Translations under genes and position numbers: made by a program
In this document: piece after piece, positions 10,681 through 19,660 of the stretch
Layout: every line of letters starts with the position of its first letter
Position numbering within the stretch: position 1 is the first letter of the stretch
The notes under the pieces: model-generated
Told to the model about the DNA's origin: nothing
Seen by the model: the letters and a program-made list of their open reading frames with translations, nothing else
Database searches by the model: none
Assembly: GCA_003427395.1 (NCBI GenBank)
Contig: BFEA01000143.1
Coordinates: 1,449,316-1,472,919 of the forward strand
Reading direction: 5' to 3'
Origin: Chara braunii
Lineage: Eukaryota; Streptophyta; Charophyceae; Charales; Characeae
Length of the DNA: 23,604 nt

Positions 10681-10865
10681 GTGCTGTACAAAGCTCAACT
10701 GCAGACTTGGCTACAGACCACATCCCCACAAAAATTGGTGTCTCCAAAAGACAATTGGATCAGCCTAACACTGTCTACTATTATGTGTCATTGTTTAAAA
10801 ACTCCATGTTTTCAGGGGTGGAGGTGGGGGAACGGGAGGTTAGTTTGCCTACATGCACAAAGACC

Positions 10866-11071
10866 TTCTCAGTGGTGATTCGGCCTGGCTCCACGAGTGA
10901 AGAGGAGATATGAGACATGGGACTCGGGTTTGCTACCACCTGGCTAAAGATGCCGTATAGGCAAACAAGCTAGGTTCAGTTAGCCCGCAGACACAGAGAC
11001 TCCTTCTCTGGTGACACACCTTGGCTCCATGAGCAAAGGGAGATAGCAGACACGGGACTTGGCTTTACTAT
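10866..11071 (+). repeat. Old ~136-bp tandem duplication
   Basis: The stretch starting TTCTCAGTGGTGATTCGGCC (10866) is repeated in diverged form from 11003 (TTCTCTGGTGACACACC). Both copies run through GGCTCCA (10887 and 11023, period 136), a GGGACT block, and AAGATGCC followed by a GTAGGCAAA-like run and GCTAG. The second copy continues into the 62-bp duplication. No gene is seen in 10681-11330. Confidence 0.65.
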
Positions 11072-11195
11072 CACCCGGATGAAGATGCCTTGTAGGCAAA
11101 TGAGCTAGCTTACTAACTACAGGTGTGGCCCTACACCCGGATGAAGATGCCTTGTAGGCAAATGAGCTAGCTTACTAACTACAGGTGTGGCCCTA
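11072..11195 (+). repeat. Perfect 62-bp tandem duplication
   Basis: Positions 11072-11133 and 11134-11195 appear identical, starting CACCCGGATGAAGATGCC and ending GGTGTGGCCCTA. The identity shows a recent slippage or unequal-exchange event, unlike the diverged 136-bp copies just upstream. A TTTATAAA box lies shortly after at 11221-11228, with no coding sequence obviously downstream of it. Confidence 0.85.
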
Positions 11196-11333
11196 CTTAG
11201 AAACCGCCTCTTGTGAGGATGGTTTATAAAGACACTGACTATCATAAACAAACGTCAGTGTAAACAGGAAATATGTTGTTCTGGGACGCTGGACCTGGTT
11301 TCCAGCAGGTGCAGCTCCCCACCAATAGATGGA

Positions 11334-11936
11334 GCCTCCCCGAGAGTGATAGAGGTGTCTGCTCTAACCAGCACCCCTACCACTACCTCGGGTTGTTCGG
11401 AAGAGAACCTCAGGAAGGCCCAGCACCGAATGATAGAGCAAGCTAACAAGCACCGTCGCCCATCGCAGTTCCAAGTAGGCGACTTGGTCTGGGTCAAGTC
11501 CAAAGAGTTTGCTCCTGAGGAAAACATCTCGCAGAAGTTACTGCCCGTGTATAGAGGACCGTGGCCAGTTCTAGAAGCTAAGGGCGGAGAGGATGGGTCG
11601 TCCTACACAGTAGAAATCCCAGCACACCTCCACACCTACCCTGTGTTTCATGCCTCAAAGTTGTTGCCGTGTGTCACAAGTCAACAGTTTCCATCTAGGA
11701 GATTCATGATTCCTCCAGACATGGACGAAAGGTACGACATTGACGGCATTGTAGGTGAAGACGTGTTCAGAACAGGAGGTAGAGGTCGTCCACAGAAGCA
11801 GTATAAGGTCCGGTTTGCTTATCAGGAACCAGAGGACGACCGCTGGTTTACCAGAGCAGAACTTCTAGAAACAGCTCTCGACATAGTTAGAGCCTACGAG
11901 AGAGAGAAGAAAGGTAAAAGTCCTGCCTTGGACTGA
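11334..11936 (+). pseudogene. Ty3/gypsy integrase C-terminal domain with chromodomain-like end (5'-truncated)
   Basis: This is the last part of a gypsy pol polyprotein. It reads KAQHRMIEQANKHRR, then QVGDLVWVKSKEF (the GPY/F-type barrel) with LLPVYRGPWPVLEA, then PVFHASKLLP, all standard for the integrase C-terminal region. The final ~60 residues (YDIDGIVGEDVF, QKQYKVRFAYQEPEDDRW, ELLETALDIVRAYE) resemble the chromodomain that steers chromoviruses to marked chromatin. The frame is clean to TGA 11934-11936. The gag, protease, reverse transcriptase and integrase core are all missing upstream, so this is a fragment; Met 11346 is internal. The LTR begins 38 bp later, the normal pol-to-3'LTR arrangement. 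Confidence 0.9.
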
Positions 11937-12202
11937 GTTATTCTCGGAGGACCTCGAATTTAGGACGGCGGGAGTGAAACGGTATTCACCTGGCGCAGTA
12001 GTGAATGCAGATCCCAGGGCTCGATCCCTAGACTTAATCTTACCTGTGTACATTACCTGTGTCGACCCCGAGAGTTGAACCCGTGACCTGTGTAGTTGCA
12101 ACAATTGGTAGAATATCGGAGGGTCTGTAGGTGTAGGGGTTCAATCTGTAGATCTGTCATCAGTAGGTCTAGGAGGTTCGAGAAGTCGTAGCTGTAGGAC
12201 CT

Positions 12203-12264
12203 CTGAAAGGTCAAGGTCGTAGCTGCTACAGTCCTGAAAGGTCAAGGTCGTAGCTGCTACTTAC
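12203..12264 (+). repeat. Two 31-bp direct repeats inside the LTR
   Basis: CTGAAAGGTCAAGGTCGTAG occurs at 12203 and 12234, and each copy continues GCTGCTAC. A weaker third copy (CCGAAAGGCCAGAGTTG) follows at 12265. The array is not visible in the LTR copy at 22910-23604, so it arose in, or was lost from, one lineage. Short repeats upstream of the TATA box may act as enhancers; that is inference. Confidence 0.65.
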
Positions 12265-12478
12265 CCGAAAGGCCAGAGTTGAAACTTCCGGAAGGTCCTG
12301 GTACTGGCCTTTCGGAGTTGCTCACGTTTAGGACGAGGCAAGTGGGCAAGTGGTGGAGTCTACCCGTGCTGAGTCAGCAGTCCCAGTCCCAATCAGTCCT
12401 AGTCCAGTCAAGCAAGTACTGTATGGGACTATGTGCACCACGGACATGGGAAAGGGCCAGACCATCGGGCTACAGAAG

Positions 12479-12485
12479 TATAAAT
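12479..12485 (+). promoter_or_regulatory. TATA box of the LTR promoter
   Basis: TATAAAT lies in GAAGTATAAATCAAGGGGCAG about 500 bp into the LTR. The matching position in the second LTR (near 23365-23375) reads GCAGCGAAATCAAGAGG and lacks the TATA core, while the flanking AAATCAAG is kept. This points to a real core promoter element that has decayed in the other copy. Confidence 0.55.
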
Positions 12486-12900
12486 CAAGGGGCAGCGCCC
12501 AGCCATTCATTGATTCCTGCGTGAGCCATGCGGAAGCGCTGCCACAACGACTTGTGCAAGGTGGTCTGCAGTGAGCCCGAAGACGAAGTGGGCGAGAAGG
12601 AAGAGCTAGCCAAAGCGATAGGGTAGCAGCGGCCATAGCCGCCATAGCTGTTAGGGGAGTGTAGCCTGTGTGTGCGTATGTGTGTGCAGAGTGTCGCGTG
12701 TGGGATATCCAGGGTGATCTTGTGTGTGCGAACAGAGAGTTGTACAGGCGTTGTGTCGCCATAACCATTTGAAGTGAACTTGTACCTGAACTGCGTTCTT
12801 GGCTACTATATCTCTGAGTTTGGAGTGGGCGCTTGTCGCCAGTTTGCTGCGCAACTTGTTTGCATGCATGTGAAGTGTGAAAGATAGTGAGTCTGATTGC

Positions 12901-13959
12901 ACTAGAACTGCAGACTTGTCCCTCCTCTTTGGGTTAACATGGCGCTATACCCTCTCCTTTCTAGTTTCTACTATCTATGATTGCTTATAAACCTTGAGCT
13001 ATCTTTTTTAAACTCCCCCTTCAATCAGTTCTAACTAGTGCTGAAACCCTAAACCCTATCCAGTTTAGCTTGCCTGATGACTACATGTTAGACCTCTCTG
13101 CTTGAGTTTGTGACCCTTATCCTGAATTTTCTCTCTTTAGTAAATACTATGTAGTACTGCCTTCATGGATACTGCAAGTAGGGTGAAAGTGGTATTAGGC
13201 TGCTGGGTTGGGGAGGGCTTGTGTGTGTAGGTTTAGGTTTGGGAGGTTAGGTGTCTTTTGCATTTGGGAGAGAGTGGTCTTGTCTGGGTGAGGAAGTTTT
13301 GGGACCAGGGTGGTTTATTGAGCGGTAGTTGGCTAGCAGTGAAACCGTTGTGAGGGGTTTGTGTGGATTGTAATGGGGTTGCGGTAGAGTGGTTTCCTTT
13401 GATGGAGAAGAAGTCTATGGGGGATGGAGGTTTGACATACTGTCTGCTAGTACGGTTCGTGTTTAGCTACTGTTCCTGTCTGTGTTGTTGCGGTAGTCTC
13501 CTTGGGGGGTAATTATTTCATTTGCGTGTCATAGCTGTAGTTATCTGTAGTGGATTAGAAGGAATTGATCCGGATGCTGGTTGGGTCTGGTGTGCTTAAA
13601 CAATGGTTCTGAATCTGGATTGTTGGTCCGAGCTGGGTTGCCTATCTATTTCTTCCCCGTGCCCACTCTTAAACCCTAAACCCTAGGCATACCTATTCGT
13701 CTGATGTATTAGACTTGCTATTTTATCTTTCTGGGGGGGGCTTGGCCTTACTGAATGCTCCCCTCTGGTCTGTGTTGTAGTTGAGACCCGGACCTAACTG
13801 CGTTGAACCTGTTGCCGCTTGCTTCCTAGCTCTTGTGACTCCTAAGGATTTCTGGGCTAGGCTGTCTGTGCATTATGCTTGGATTGTCGGTATGGATGAG
13901 GGGATTCCGGCTATGCGGTGTTTGCGAGGGGTGCGGGATATGTTGGGGGGTTGGGGCCA
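12901..13959 (+). other. No gene seen; T/G-rich spacer with short telomere-type motifs
   Basis: The only open frame here (13781-13963, 60 codons) matches no family I know. Two short interstitial telomere-type motifs occur, AAACCCTAAACCCTA at about 13045 and again at about 13673, plus a looser GGTTTAGGTTTGGGAGG at about 13221. Part of this stretch, next to 13960, is probably the 3' untranslated end of LINE-B read on the - strand. The boundary between the LTR and LINE-B cannot be placed from sequence alone. Confidence 0.5.
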
Positions 13960-15234
13960 CTAATCAGAGTTCAAGGCTATGTTTGTGAGATGAGATCTGC
14001 TTCTTGGCATCTCCGTGATGTGTGGGTGAGATCGGCTGCTGCACTGACCAAACCTGATACAGTCCTTTTCTACTGTTGCAATTTTCCCGTCTCCTAGTTG
14101 TTTTATTTTAAAATCATCAATAATTTTGTCCTTATTTTTTATATTTTGCATGATTTTTTTATAAGTTCTTTTCCAACATCCTCTGTATTCTGTCTCTATT
14201 AGTTGCAGGGATCCCTCCCAAGCTTCTTGGGTCTGCATCGGCGAGTTGCCGATCGTTTCCTGACATATGGCCTTCCAAATTGACCGTAATGTGGCCAGTC
14301 TCAATACCTGGTACAACGAGTGTTCATAAATTTGCCAATTGGGGGGAGTGTGAAGTCCTAGGAGCACGGTGGCTGGATCGTTTGGTATGGTTTTGCTAGT
14401 AATTGAGTGCCATAGTTCAGCTGCTCTAGCCCACAGTTGCCTTGCTTTGGGACACGCTAAGAGACAGTGGGTCACATTCTCTACCGCGTTCTCCTGGCAT
14501 ATGACACATTCTTGTAGGGGAGATCTCGACTGCGTGCTGCGCCTTTTGTTTAGCCATTGATTGACTGGTAGAGCTAAGTAAGCTAGTTGCCATTGGAAAC
14601 TTTTTATTCTGGTTGAAGTGCTGGCCAGAAACTTATTCCATGATCTGACATGAGTTTTGCTTTGTGGTATGTTAAGGTGTGTTTCCCATCTTCGACTAAT
14701 GATATGTGCTATCCGGTGGGATCTCGTCCTTAGTCTATATCCTAATTTGGTGGTGTAATCTAAGATGTTAGTTCTCTTTTCTATTGCGAAACTTCCTGAT
14801 CTTTGTTTCCATGCCCATTCAGTTGGGTCGAATTCTAAGTCGTGTAAGTCTTTTGTAGGGCTATAGATTGTGCGTTTGTCGTTTTCCACGACCCTGGCCT
14901 TCCTGACTGTGTTCGCTGGGAGCTCTCCTGCTGAGCTCTTGCTTAATAAGCTTGTGGTGGTTTCAGGGCTTTCAATTTCATACATATCACAAATAAGCCA
15001 GTTGTTCCCAAGTCCTTCCCTTGTACGCAGTAGGTAAGCCATGCTCGGGGTAGCGTCTTTTGTGTTTGTAAGCCAATCCCAGATGACCACTTGAGGGGGC
15101 TTTTCAAAAGGGTTAACCAGTTGTCCGGGATGGAGATTAGGATGTTGTTGAGGTTGTCCTGCACGTTGTGGCATCCCTTCAAGGATTGCCTTAGCTCCAC
15201 CATCGTTTTCCATCTTCCCTCCAAAAGTGACCAA
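13960..15234 (-). pseudogene. LINE-B ORF2, C-terminal part with zf-RVT zinc finger
   Basis: This is the longest intact frame of LINE-B, 424 codons. It covers the connection region after the reverse transcriptase thumb and the zinc-finger tail. RRWETHLNIP aligns with LINE-A RWERDSPLDP, and IKSFQWQLAYLALP with LRSLQWQILHRCLP. CVIC and THCLLACP give an intact C-x2-C, His, x4-Cys set of metal ligands. The last ~130 residues are basic and helical and end at 13960. The listed start is only the first Met after a frame change at about 15230; the protein continues upstream in the frame of 15191-15520. Likely role: binding element RNA or positioning the enzyme. Confidence 0.8.
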
Positions 15235-15890
15235 AGATTCCTTTATCTACCCATGGCTTCCACTTTACGTCTAATGCTGTAAGTGTCCACGATTTGCCCT
15301 CAGGTCCTAGGATCCACTGATTGCAGAAAATGGGTTGGCGGAACACTTCTTCCTTGGAATTAGGCTCTCTTACCTTTGTTGGGAATATTTCCCTCCAGGT
15401 TATCAAGAGATGCCTCCAAAAGCTCCGGGTTTGCCTCTCCTCTGGCTCATATGCCTCTAGATTTCTGTTGGAAGTGTCCATGGTCCAGGATTTTGACATT
15501 ATCCAAAACAGGCCTCGCATATTATTGGGAGTTTTGACCTTGGAGAGCTAGTTAATTCTACGCAGTCCCAGCTTGATCTAGGGGAGGTTACTATTCGTTA
15601 GGATTTTCATGATCCATTTAGTCTGCAACGCTTTTATTTGGATCTCTCGGTCGAGCACTCCGAGGCCTCCTTGTGTTTTCGGCTGCGTGACGTACTTCCA
15701 GGCCACTTTGGAGATGAAGTGGGTTTTAGACAGGTCCCTTGCTCACAGATACGCAGTTGCCTTCCTCCTCAATTATGATCTCGCCTGTTTGATTGGTGTC
15801 CAAATGGTTGAGGCATACCATAACATTGAGAAGGTAGAGGCGTTTAGGATTAGGGCTCTCCCGAAGATTGATTCTGGACCGGCAGTTCAA
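15191..15890 (-). pseudogene. LINE-B ORF2, thumb and connection region in shifted frames
   Basis: Frame 15520-15191 contains FWRHLLITWREIFP and FRQPIFCNQWILG, matching LINE-A LWTNMLKLWRKRGP and WRQPLFDNPFIL. Further upstream, around 15710-15610, another frame encodes KVAWKYVTQPKTQGGLGVLD, the counterpart of the LINE-A VSWDTLTQPRAKGGLGILD box. The order is kept, but the frames are interrupted by several indels and stops, so no continuous product can be made. There are no catalytic residues here. Confidence 0.7.
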
Positions 15891-15891
15891 C

Positions 15892-16620
15892 TTAGCTATC
15901 TATCATTTTACTTATGATTGTCGGGGTCATTGAATGATTCGGCCCAAATTTGGATACTTGGATTCCCAAGAATCTCAGGGATTCATGGCCTTTAGACCAA
16001 CTCATTCCCTCACGTGTATTTCTTCGGGTATTGACTTGTGGATCTGTTAACCACCATCCTGTAGTTTTGGACCAGTCGATTTTCATTACGGAGGCGATTT
16101 GAAATGCTTGCATTGCCCTTGTCAGCGTTTTGAAGGAGTCAGACGCCCTTATCAAGACCGTCAGATCATTGGCGAAGAGGATTGTGGTAGGGACGTAGGG
16201 TGGGTGCTGGTTGTCCTCTAGCAGTCTTTCTTTTGAGGGGTCATTTCGCAGAAAAGACGTAATGGCTTCCATGATGAATAAGAAGATCGGAGCTGCTAAA
16301 GGGTCCCCTTGGCGAACAAAGCGTGACATTTGGTAAGGCTGTAATATATCCCTGTTGACTTGGACCCTTCCATGAACCTGTGAATAGAGAATCTTGACCC
16401 ATTTCCTGAAGTTGGGGCCCACCCCCATTTTTTCCATGCTTTGCTGTAGGAAGTTCCAATTCACCTGATCGTAGGCTTTCTCAAAATTGAAGAAGAGGAT
16501 GGCAGCGTTCATGATTTTTTCTTGTATGTATCTGACTGATTCTGTAAGGGTCATTACATTGTCCAAAATAAACCTCCCCGGAATGAACTGGTTTGGTCCA
16601 GATGAAAGCAGTTCCTAGTT
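15892..16620 (-). pseudogene. LINE-B ORF2, reverse transcriptase core with mutated catalytic residues
   Basis: The frame contains GPNQFIPGRFILDN (about 16600), motif A as FFNFEKAYD, motif B as RFVRQGDPLAAPIF and motif C as FANDLTVLIRA, followed by WSKTTGWWL and LRFLGIQVSKFGP. In the family, motif A has Asp at the position that is Asn here (codon AAT, 16486-16488), and motif C is FADD where this copy has FAND (AAT, 16168-16170). These aspartates hold the catalytic metals, so the enzyme is dead. Both changes are G-to-A directly after a C, meaning former CpG sites. The Met at 16566 is internal. Confidence 0.9.
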
Positions 16621-16900
16621 ATTGTTCTTATTCTGTTGGCTAACCGTTTCGCTAGGATTTCACTGTGAGTAAGGATATTGGTTTGTAATTTCTTATATAG
16701 GAGGGAGACAACTCTCGTGCTTAGTTGTTCCCCCAGCGAGCCTCTCTCCCAGTCTTTCTTGAGGAATTGGACATATTATGTGCCCAACACTGGCCAGTAC
16801 GCTACCCAGAAGTCCTTGGAGAGTCCATCGATTCCGGGGGCTTTGTTGGGCTTCATAGAGTGCAGGGCTTCGAAGAGCTCTTGCTCTGAGATTGGGGCGT
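16621..16900 (-). pseudogene. LINE-B ORF2, reverse transcriptase finger region with deletion
   Basis: Around 16860-16800 the - strand encodes ALHSMKPNKAPGIDGLSKDFW, the box preceding RT motif 1, then a stop near 16770. Around 16740-16640 it encodes VVSLLYKKLQTNIL and ILAKRLANRI. LINE-A has YKKGDKEDIRNYRPITLL at the same place. LINE-B is about nine codons shorter and lacks the NYRPI box that contacts the incoming nucleotide. The frame here differs from that of the core, so a frameshift lies near 16615. Confidence 0.75.
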
Positions 16901-16932
16901 CCAACGCTGTGGCTTGTTCTGTTGCGATAGTC

Positions 16933-17457
16933 TTATCCAGGTATGTGAGGTAATTTGTTTCTGGACTGCGTTGTTTCCTGCTGTGTGTAATCTTGCTCCT
17001 TTGAGGTGTACAGGTTCTTGAAGAAAGATGCTGTTGTTGCCAGCATTAACCATGGATCCGAAGAGGGACCCTGGTCTGTTTGAAGTTCGTCAATGTTTGC
17101 ATTGCTAGCGTTAGATTTTATCTTGTGAAAGAAGTATTTGGTCATTTTTTCTCCCTTCTCCCATTCCTTCACCCTTGCTCGCATTCCCAGACCTTTGTTC
17201 CTCCAATCCTCCCTCCAATCCTCCCATTCTGCTAGTACATGCGTGGCTTGCTCCAACGCTCTCTCGTAAAGGGACGAACCTAGGTGGGAGCTGAGGTTGC
17301 CTTCTGCTAGTTTTAAGGTTTGTTGTAGCTCTTCCTCCCTTAATTCTCTTTTACTAGTCAGTATCCGTGAAGCCTTTGCTGTGGCTTGGGAAAGTGGGGT
17401 GACCAGGTCAGGAAAGTCGAGGTTAGTGTGGTCGTGGTCTATACATGTTCTTAGCAC
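16933..17457 (-). pseudogene. LINE-B ORF2, linker between endonuclease and reverse transcriptase
   Basis: The 174-codon frame is charged and helical (REEELQQTLKLAEG, WEDWREDWRNKGLG, EKMTKYFFHKIK, ASFFKNLYTSKEQD). The EKMTKYFFHKIK and FFKNLYTS segments are typical of the region between endonuclease and reverse transcriptase in plant L1 elements, matching LINE-A SFFNKAKAR and YYTDLFTS. The frame is open for longer than the surrounding parts. Met 17457 is not a true start. Confidence 0.75.
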
Positions 17458-17501
17458 CGCTTCCCTGATTTCCAGGGTGTTGAGGATCGAGTTGTTAATT
17501 T

Positions 17502-17514
17502 AAAAAAAAAAAAA
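17502..17514 (+). repeat. A13 homopolymer in LINE-B ORF2
   Basis: Thirteen A on the + strand read as T13 on the - strand, in the codons for the Phe-Phe-Lys-Leu segment just after the endonuclease (LINE-A has GFYKLNTSLL). Slippage lengthening of a TTT-rich coding stretch explains the frame change seen here. It is not a poly(A) tail. Confidence 0.7.
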
Positions 17515-17519
17515 TCCTC

Positions 17520-18375
17520 TGCTTGGGTTGTTTCCAATATTGAGATTAAGTGTGATAGGCTTATGGTATAAGCCTGAGTAGTGGGGTAGGCCCTCTATTG
17601 TTGAGTTGTTAACTGAACCTAGAAGTGATTATGAGATTAGGAAGTAGTTTATTCTAAAGGCAGATATGTGTCGACTTCTGTTCCTTTTTAGATAGGTATA
17701 TTCTTTGTTGTCCGGGTATTTAACTTTGTACGGGTCCAGCAGGTTCTTTTCGGTCATTATGTCGTAGATGCAGCAGGTTCTTTTCGGTCATTATGTCGTA
17801 GATGGGGAGTGCTTCGCTCCATGTCATGTTCTCAACTGGGGAGATACCCCCCGAGAAGCGGTCCATTGTTGGGTCGAGCGCGACATTCCAATCACCTGCT
17901 AGCAGAAGGTGTCTATGGGGATCGCATTTTGGAGCCAGTTGTTCGATTAGGTCCCTTCTTTGAGGTAATGTATTGGGACAGTATATGGTGAAGATTTGAA
18001 ACTGTTCCTCAAGAAATTGAAAATTTATGCACGCCCATCTTCCTTCCGCAGTGTCTACTTCGGTTGATTGTATGGAGATTTTACTGGTTGCTTTGGCCTT
18101 GGCGTGTAGTAGTATGACCACTCCCGGTGAGTGAGGCAAATGAGAAGGGGCCCAGACCGCTTCTCTCACCCATTTGAGTGTTTTAATTATCATGTTCTGA
18201 GCTCGTTGGTGATCCTGCGATTGAGTCAAGTGAGTTTCTTAAATGCAAAGTATATCTGGGGGTGACCTGCCATATCAATTTGTGGCCTTTGTTATGTTAT
18301 CCCACTTGCCTTGATTGTTGAGAACCGAGGACATGCCATTTATATTCCAAGAAATAATCCTCAAATTTGGCTCTT
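17520..18375 (-). pseudogene. LINE-B ORF2, endonuclease domain with lost catalytic residues
   Basis: The fold begins with LRIISWNINGM at about 18355-18325. The second box reads stop-ETH at about 18240, where the family has QETH (CAA to TAA). GDWNVALDPTMDR is intact at about 17905-17865. The RIDY box reads RINYFLIS, with codon AAC at 17647-17649 replacing the expected Asp. The final SDH box reads LYHKPI at about 17560. An extra stop (TGA) lies near 18280. The domain therefore lacks at least two catalytic positions and cannot nick DNA. A 34-bp duplication (17737-17804) adds a frameshift, and a T13 run (- strand) interrupts the FFKL segment after the domain. Confidence 0.85.
17737..17804. repeat. 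Perfect 34-bp tandem duplication in LINE-B endonuclease
   Basis: The 34 bp at 17737-17770 (starting CAGCAGGTTCTTTTCGG) are repeated exactly at 17771-17804. Since 34 is not a multiple of three, it shifts the endonuclease reading frame between the GDWN and RIDY boxes. Identity of the copies marks it as a late event in an already dead element. Confidence 0.9.
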
Positions 18376-18481
18376 GTTTGCAAACTTACTGTAGGTGGGG
18401 GGTGCCTGCTTGCGTATGATGGAGTCCCCCATTGTCAGCGTTAGTTTGATCCCGCGGTCATACCCCTGTTGCTATCGTGAT

Positions 18482-18882
18482 CTAGGCACCAGTAGGGCCA
18501 ATGTCCCTCCCAGTTGAAGTAGACCCCATTAACTTCACACCAAGCCGCCTGGGTGACATCTGAAAGATGCCGTATGCTGTGACTAGCGAGGCGCTAAATG
18601 CTGCTATTTCCACAGTAGTGTTCCCCCCAGCAGACCATAGGGAATTGCTTCCACTACCTGCCACGGGATCCAACACAGGTCCTTGAGCTCTGCCTCCTCC
18701 CCGAGTTCTAAAATAATGGGTATGAGATCTGCACATTGTGGACTTCCCTCCTGATCTTTCCAAACCTCACATGCCTCCTTTTTGGTTCCCAGAATGTGGG
18801 CCCTTGCTGGCACTGCATCGGAAATCCACTTCCTCAGATGCTGTTGCGGACAGTCCTGGTCCATGGCTGTCAACAATGCCAT
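18482..18882 (-). pseudogene. LINE-B ORF1, C-terminal end, unrecognised
   Basis: Frame 18882-18604 (about 92 codons) is in the same - strand frame as the coiled-coil segment before it and contains QHLRKWISDAVPARA and DLIPIILELGEEAELKD. It has no domain I know. A second frame (18763-18482) overlaps it. Between here and the endonuclease start at about 18370 there are several stops in all frames. The stretch 18380-18480 holds no feature of its own. Confidence 0.45.
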
Positions 18883-18924
18883 GGATTTGTGGTATGCGAT
18901 TTCCCAGGTCTCGTAGTCGCTGTT

Positions 18925-19660
18925 CTATCTGTACGGGATTACTGTAGGCCGTTTGTGATTGGAGCAGGCATCCAGCTTGGCCGCTGCCTCTATTTCCTTG
19001 TTGTACCCTATGGCTATGTCTTTGAGGTTTAGACAGTTCTCATCCAATTCCCTCTTTTGGTCCGGTAATGCACTGACCTGTGCCTCGAGAATGGCGGCCT
19101 GTCTGTTGAGCTCCTCTACAGTTTCGGTGTCCTCCGTGGTCTGGTCCAAGTGTTCTTCTGCTCTTGAATTGCTTGCTGTATTTCTTTGCCTTTTGACTCT
19201 CTTTTGAATTTTTTCTGTATTTTTTTCTTCATAGGTTTTGGGCCATGCAAAGTGTTGTGTATAATTGCTTAGATCAACCTTGATCTCATCCTTTTCGACC
19301 TTCGTTTTCAGGTTTTGTTGTGCAGCATAGAATTAGTTGATTTCCCCTTCCTTCTCTAACACTTCAAACCTGTTCTCTGTGCTTATATCATTGGCTGTTG
19401 TCGTCACTGCTCTAAGATTTTTGAGGTGTTTGTGATGGGTCAATCTCACTTCGAATTCCACTGTTCTTGCTCTCTCCAGACCTGACGTACTGTTGTACGC
19501 ATTCAAGAGAGTCCTCCTCCTCCTCCTCCATATCCGTGTCTTCCTCCTCCAATTCGTCCTCAGATTCCTCCTCGTCCTTCTCGGACTGTTCCTCATCTTC
19601 TTCCTTGGAGGACTCGGTTTCGCTGACCCTGATCTATCCCTTTTCTTTCCCCTTCCCGCT
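18925..19660 (-). pseudogene. LINE-B ORF1, coiled-coil segment and charged low-complexity tract
   Basis: One - strand frame runs from about 19660 to 18925 with a stop after GEIN (19333-19335). It contains NRFEVLEKEGEIN, a motif common in plant LINE ORF1 proteins, and then TVEELNRQAAILEAQVSALP, a good coiled-coil candidate for oligomerisation. Just upstream (about 19630-19500) the DNA has two remarkable readings. The main frame is Arg-rich (RRKTRIWRRRRR), and the next frame is almost purely acidic (SEKDEEESEDELEEEDTD). Which one was original cannot be decided here. LINE-A shows a Gln-rich tract instead, so this part is poorly conserved. Confidence 0.6.

Larger units (their letters stand above)
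11975..12900 (+). mobile_element. 3' LTR of the Ty3/gypsy fragment (right end approximate)
   Basis: The start at TGAAACGG is fixed by two facts: homology with the second copy at 22910 begins at this point, and a purine-rich GGACGGCGGGAG sits immediately before it, as a polypurine tract should. Homology to the second copy continues through CAGATCCCAGGGCTCGATCC, the CAGCCATTCATTGATTCCTG block and CCGAAGACGAAGTGGG to at least 12720. The right end is set where composition changes and is uncertain. A TATAAAT box (12479-12485) would drive transcription of a complete element. Confidence 0.75.

Noticed and set aside
11991-12028. Possible tRNA-like A box (TGGCGCAGTAGT) and B box (GGCTCGATCCC) at the LTR start
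   Set aside because: The two boxes are too close together for a tRNA or SINE promoter, and the A box is not kept in the second LTR copy.
12060-12100. - strand TTCAACT loop with CGGG/CTCG stem resembling a tRNA T-arm
   Set aside because: No acceptor, D or anticodon arms can be placed around it; a 15-base match is too little for a tRNA call.
13040-13690. Interstitial telomere array
   Set aside because: Only two tandem units occur at each site, far short of an array; kept only as a motif observation.
13781-13963. 60-codon + strand frame after a T/C-rich stretch ending in GTTGTAG, looking like an exon after a splice acceptor
   Set aside because: No matching donor, no recognisable protein and a length expected by chance; a splice reading cannot be supported from one site.
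18490-18530. A - strand frame in LINE-B reading GHWPYW, recalling the GGHW of LINE-A
   Set aside because: It lies at a different distance from the endonuclease and shares no flanking residues; likely coincidence.
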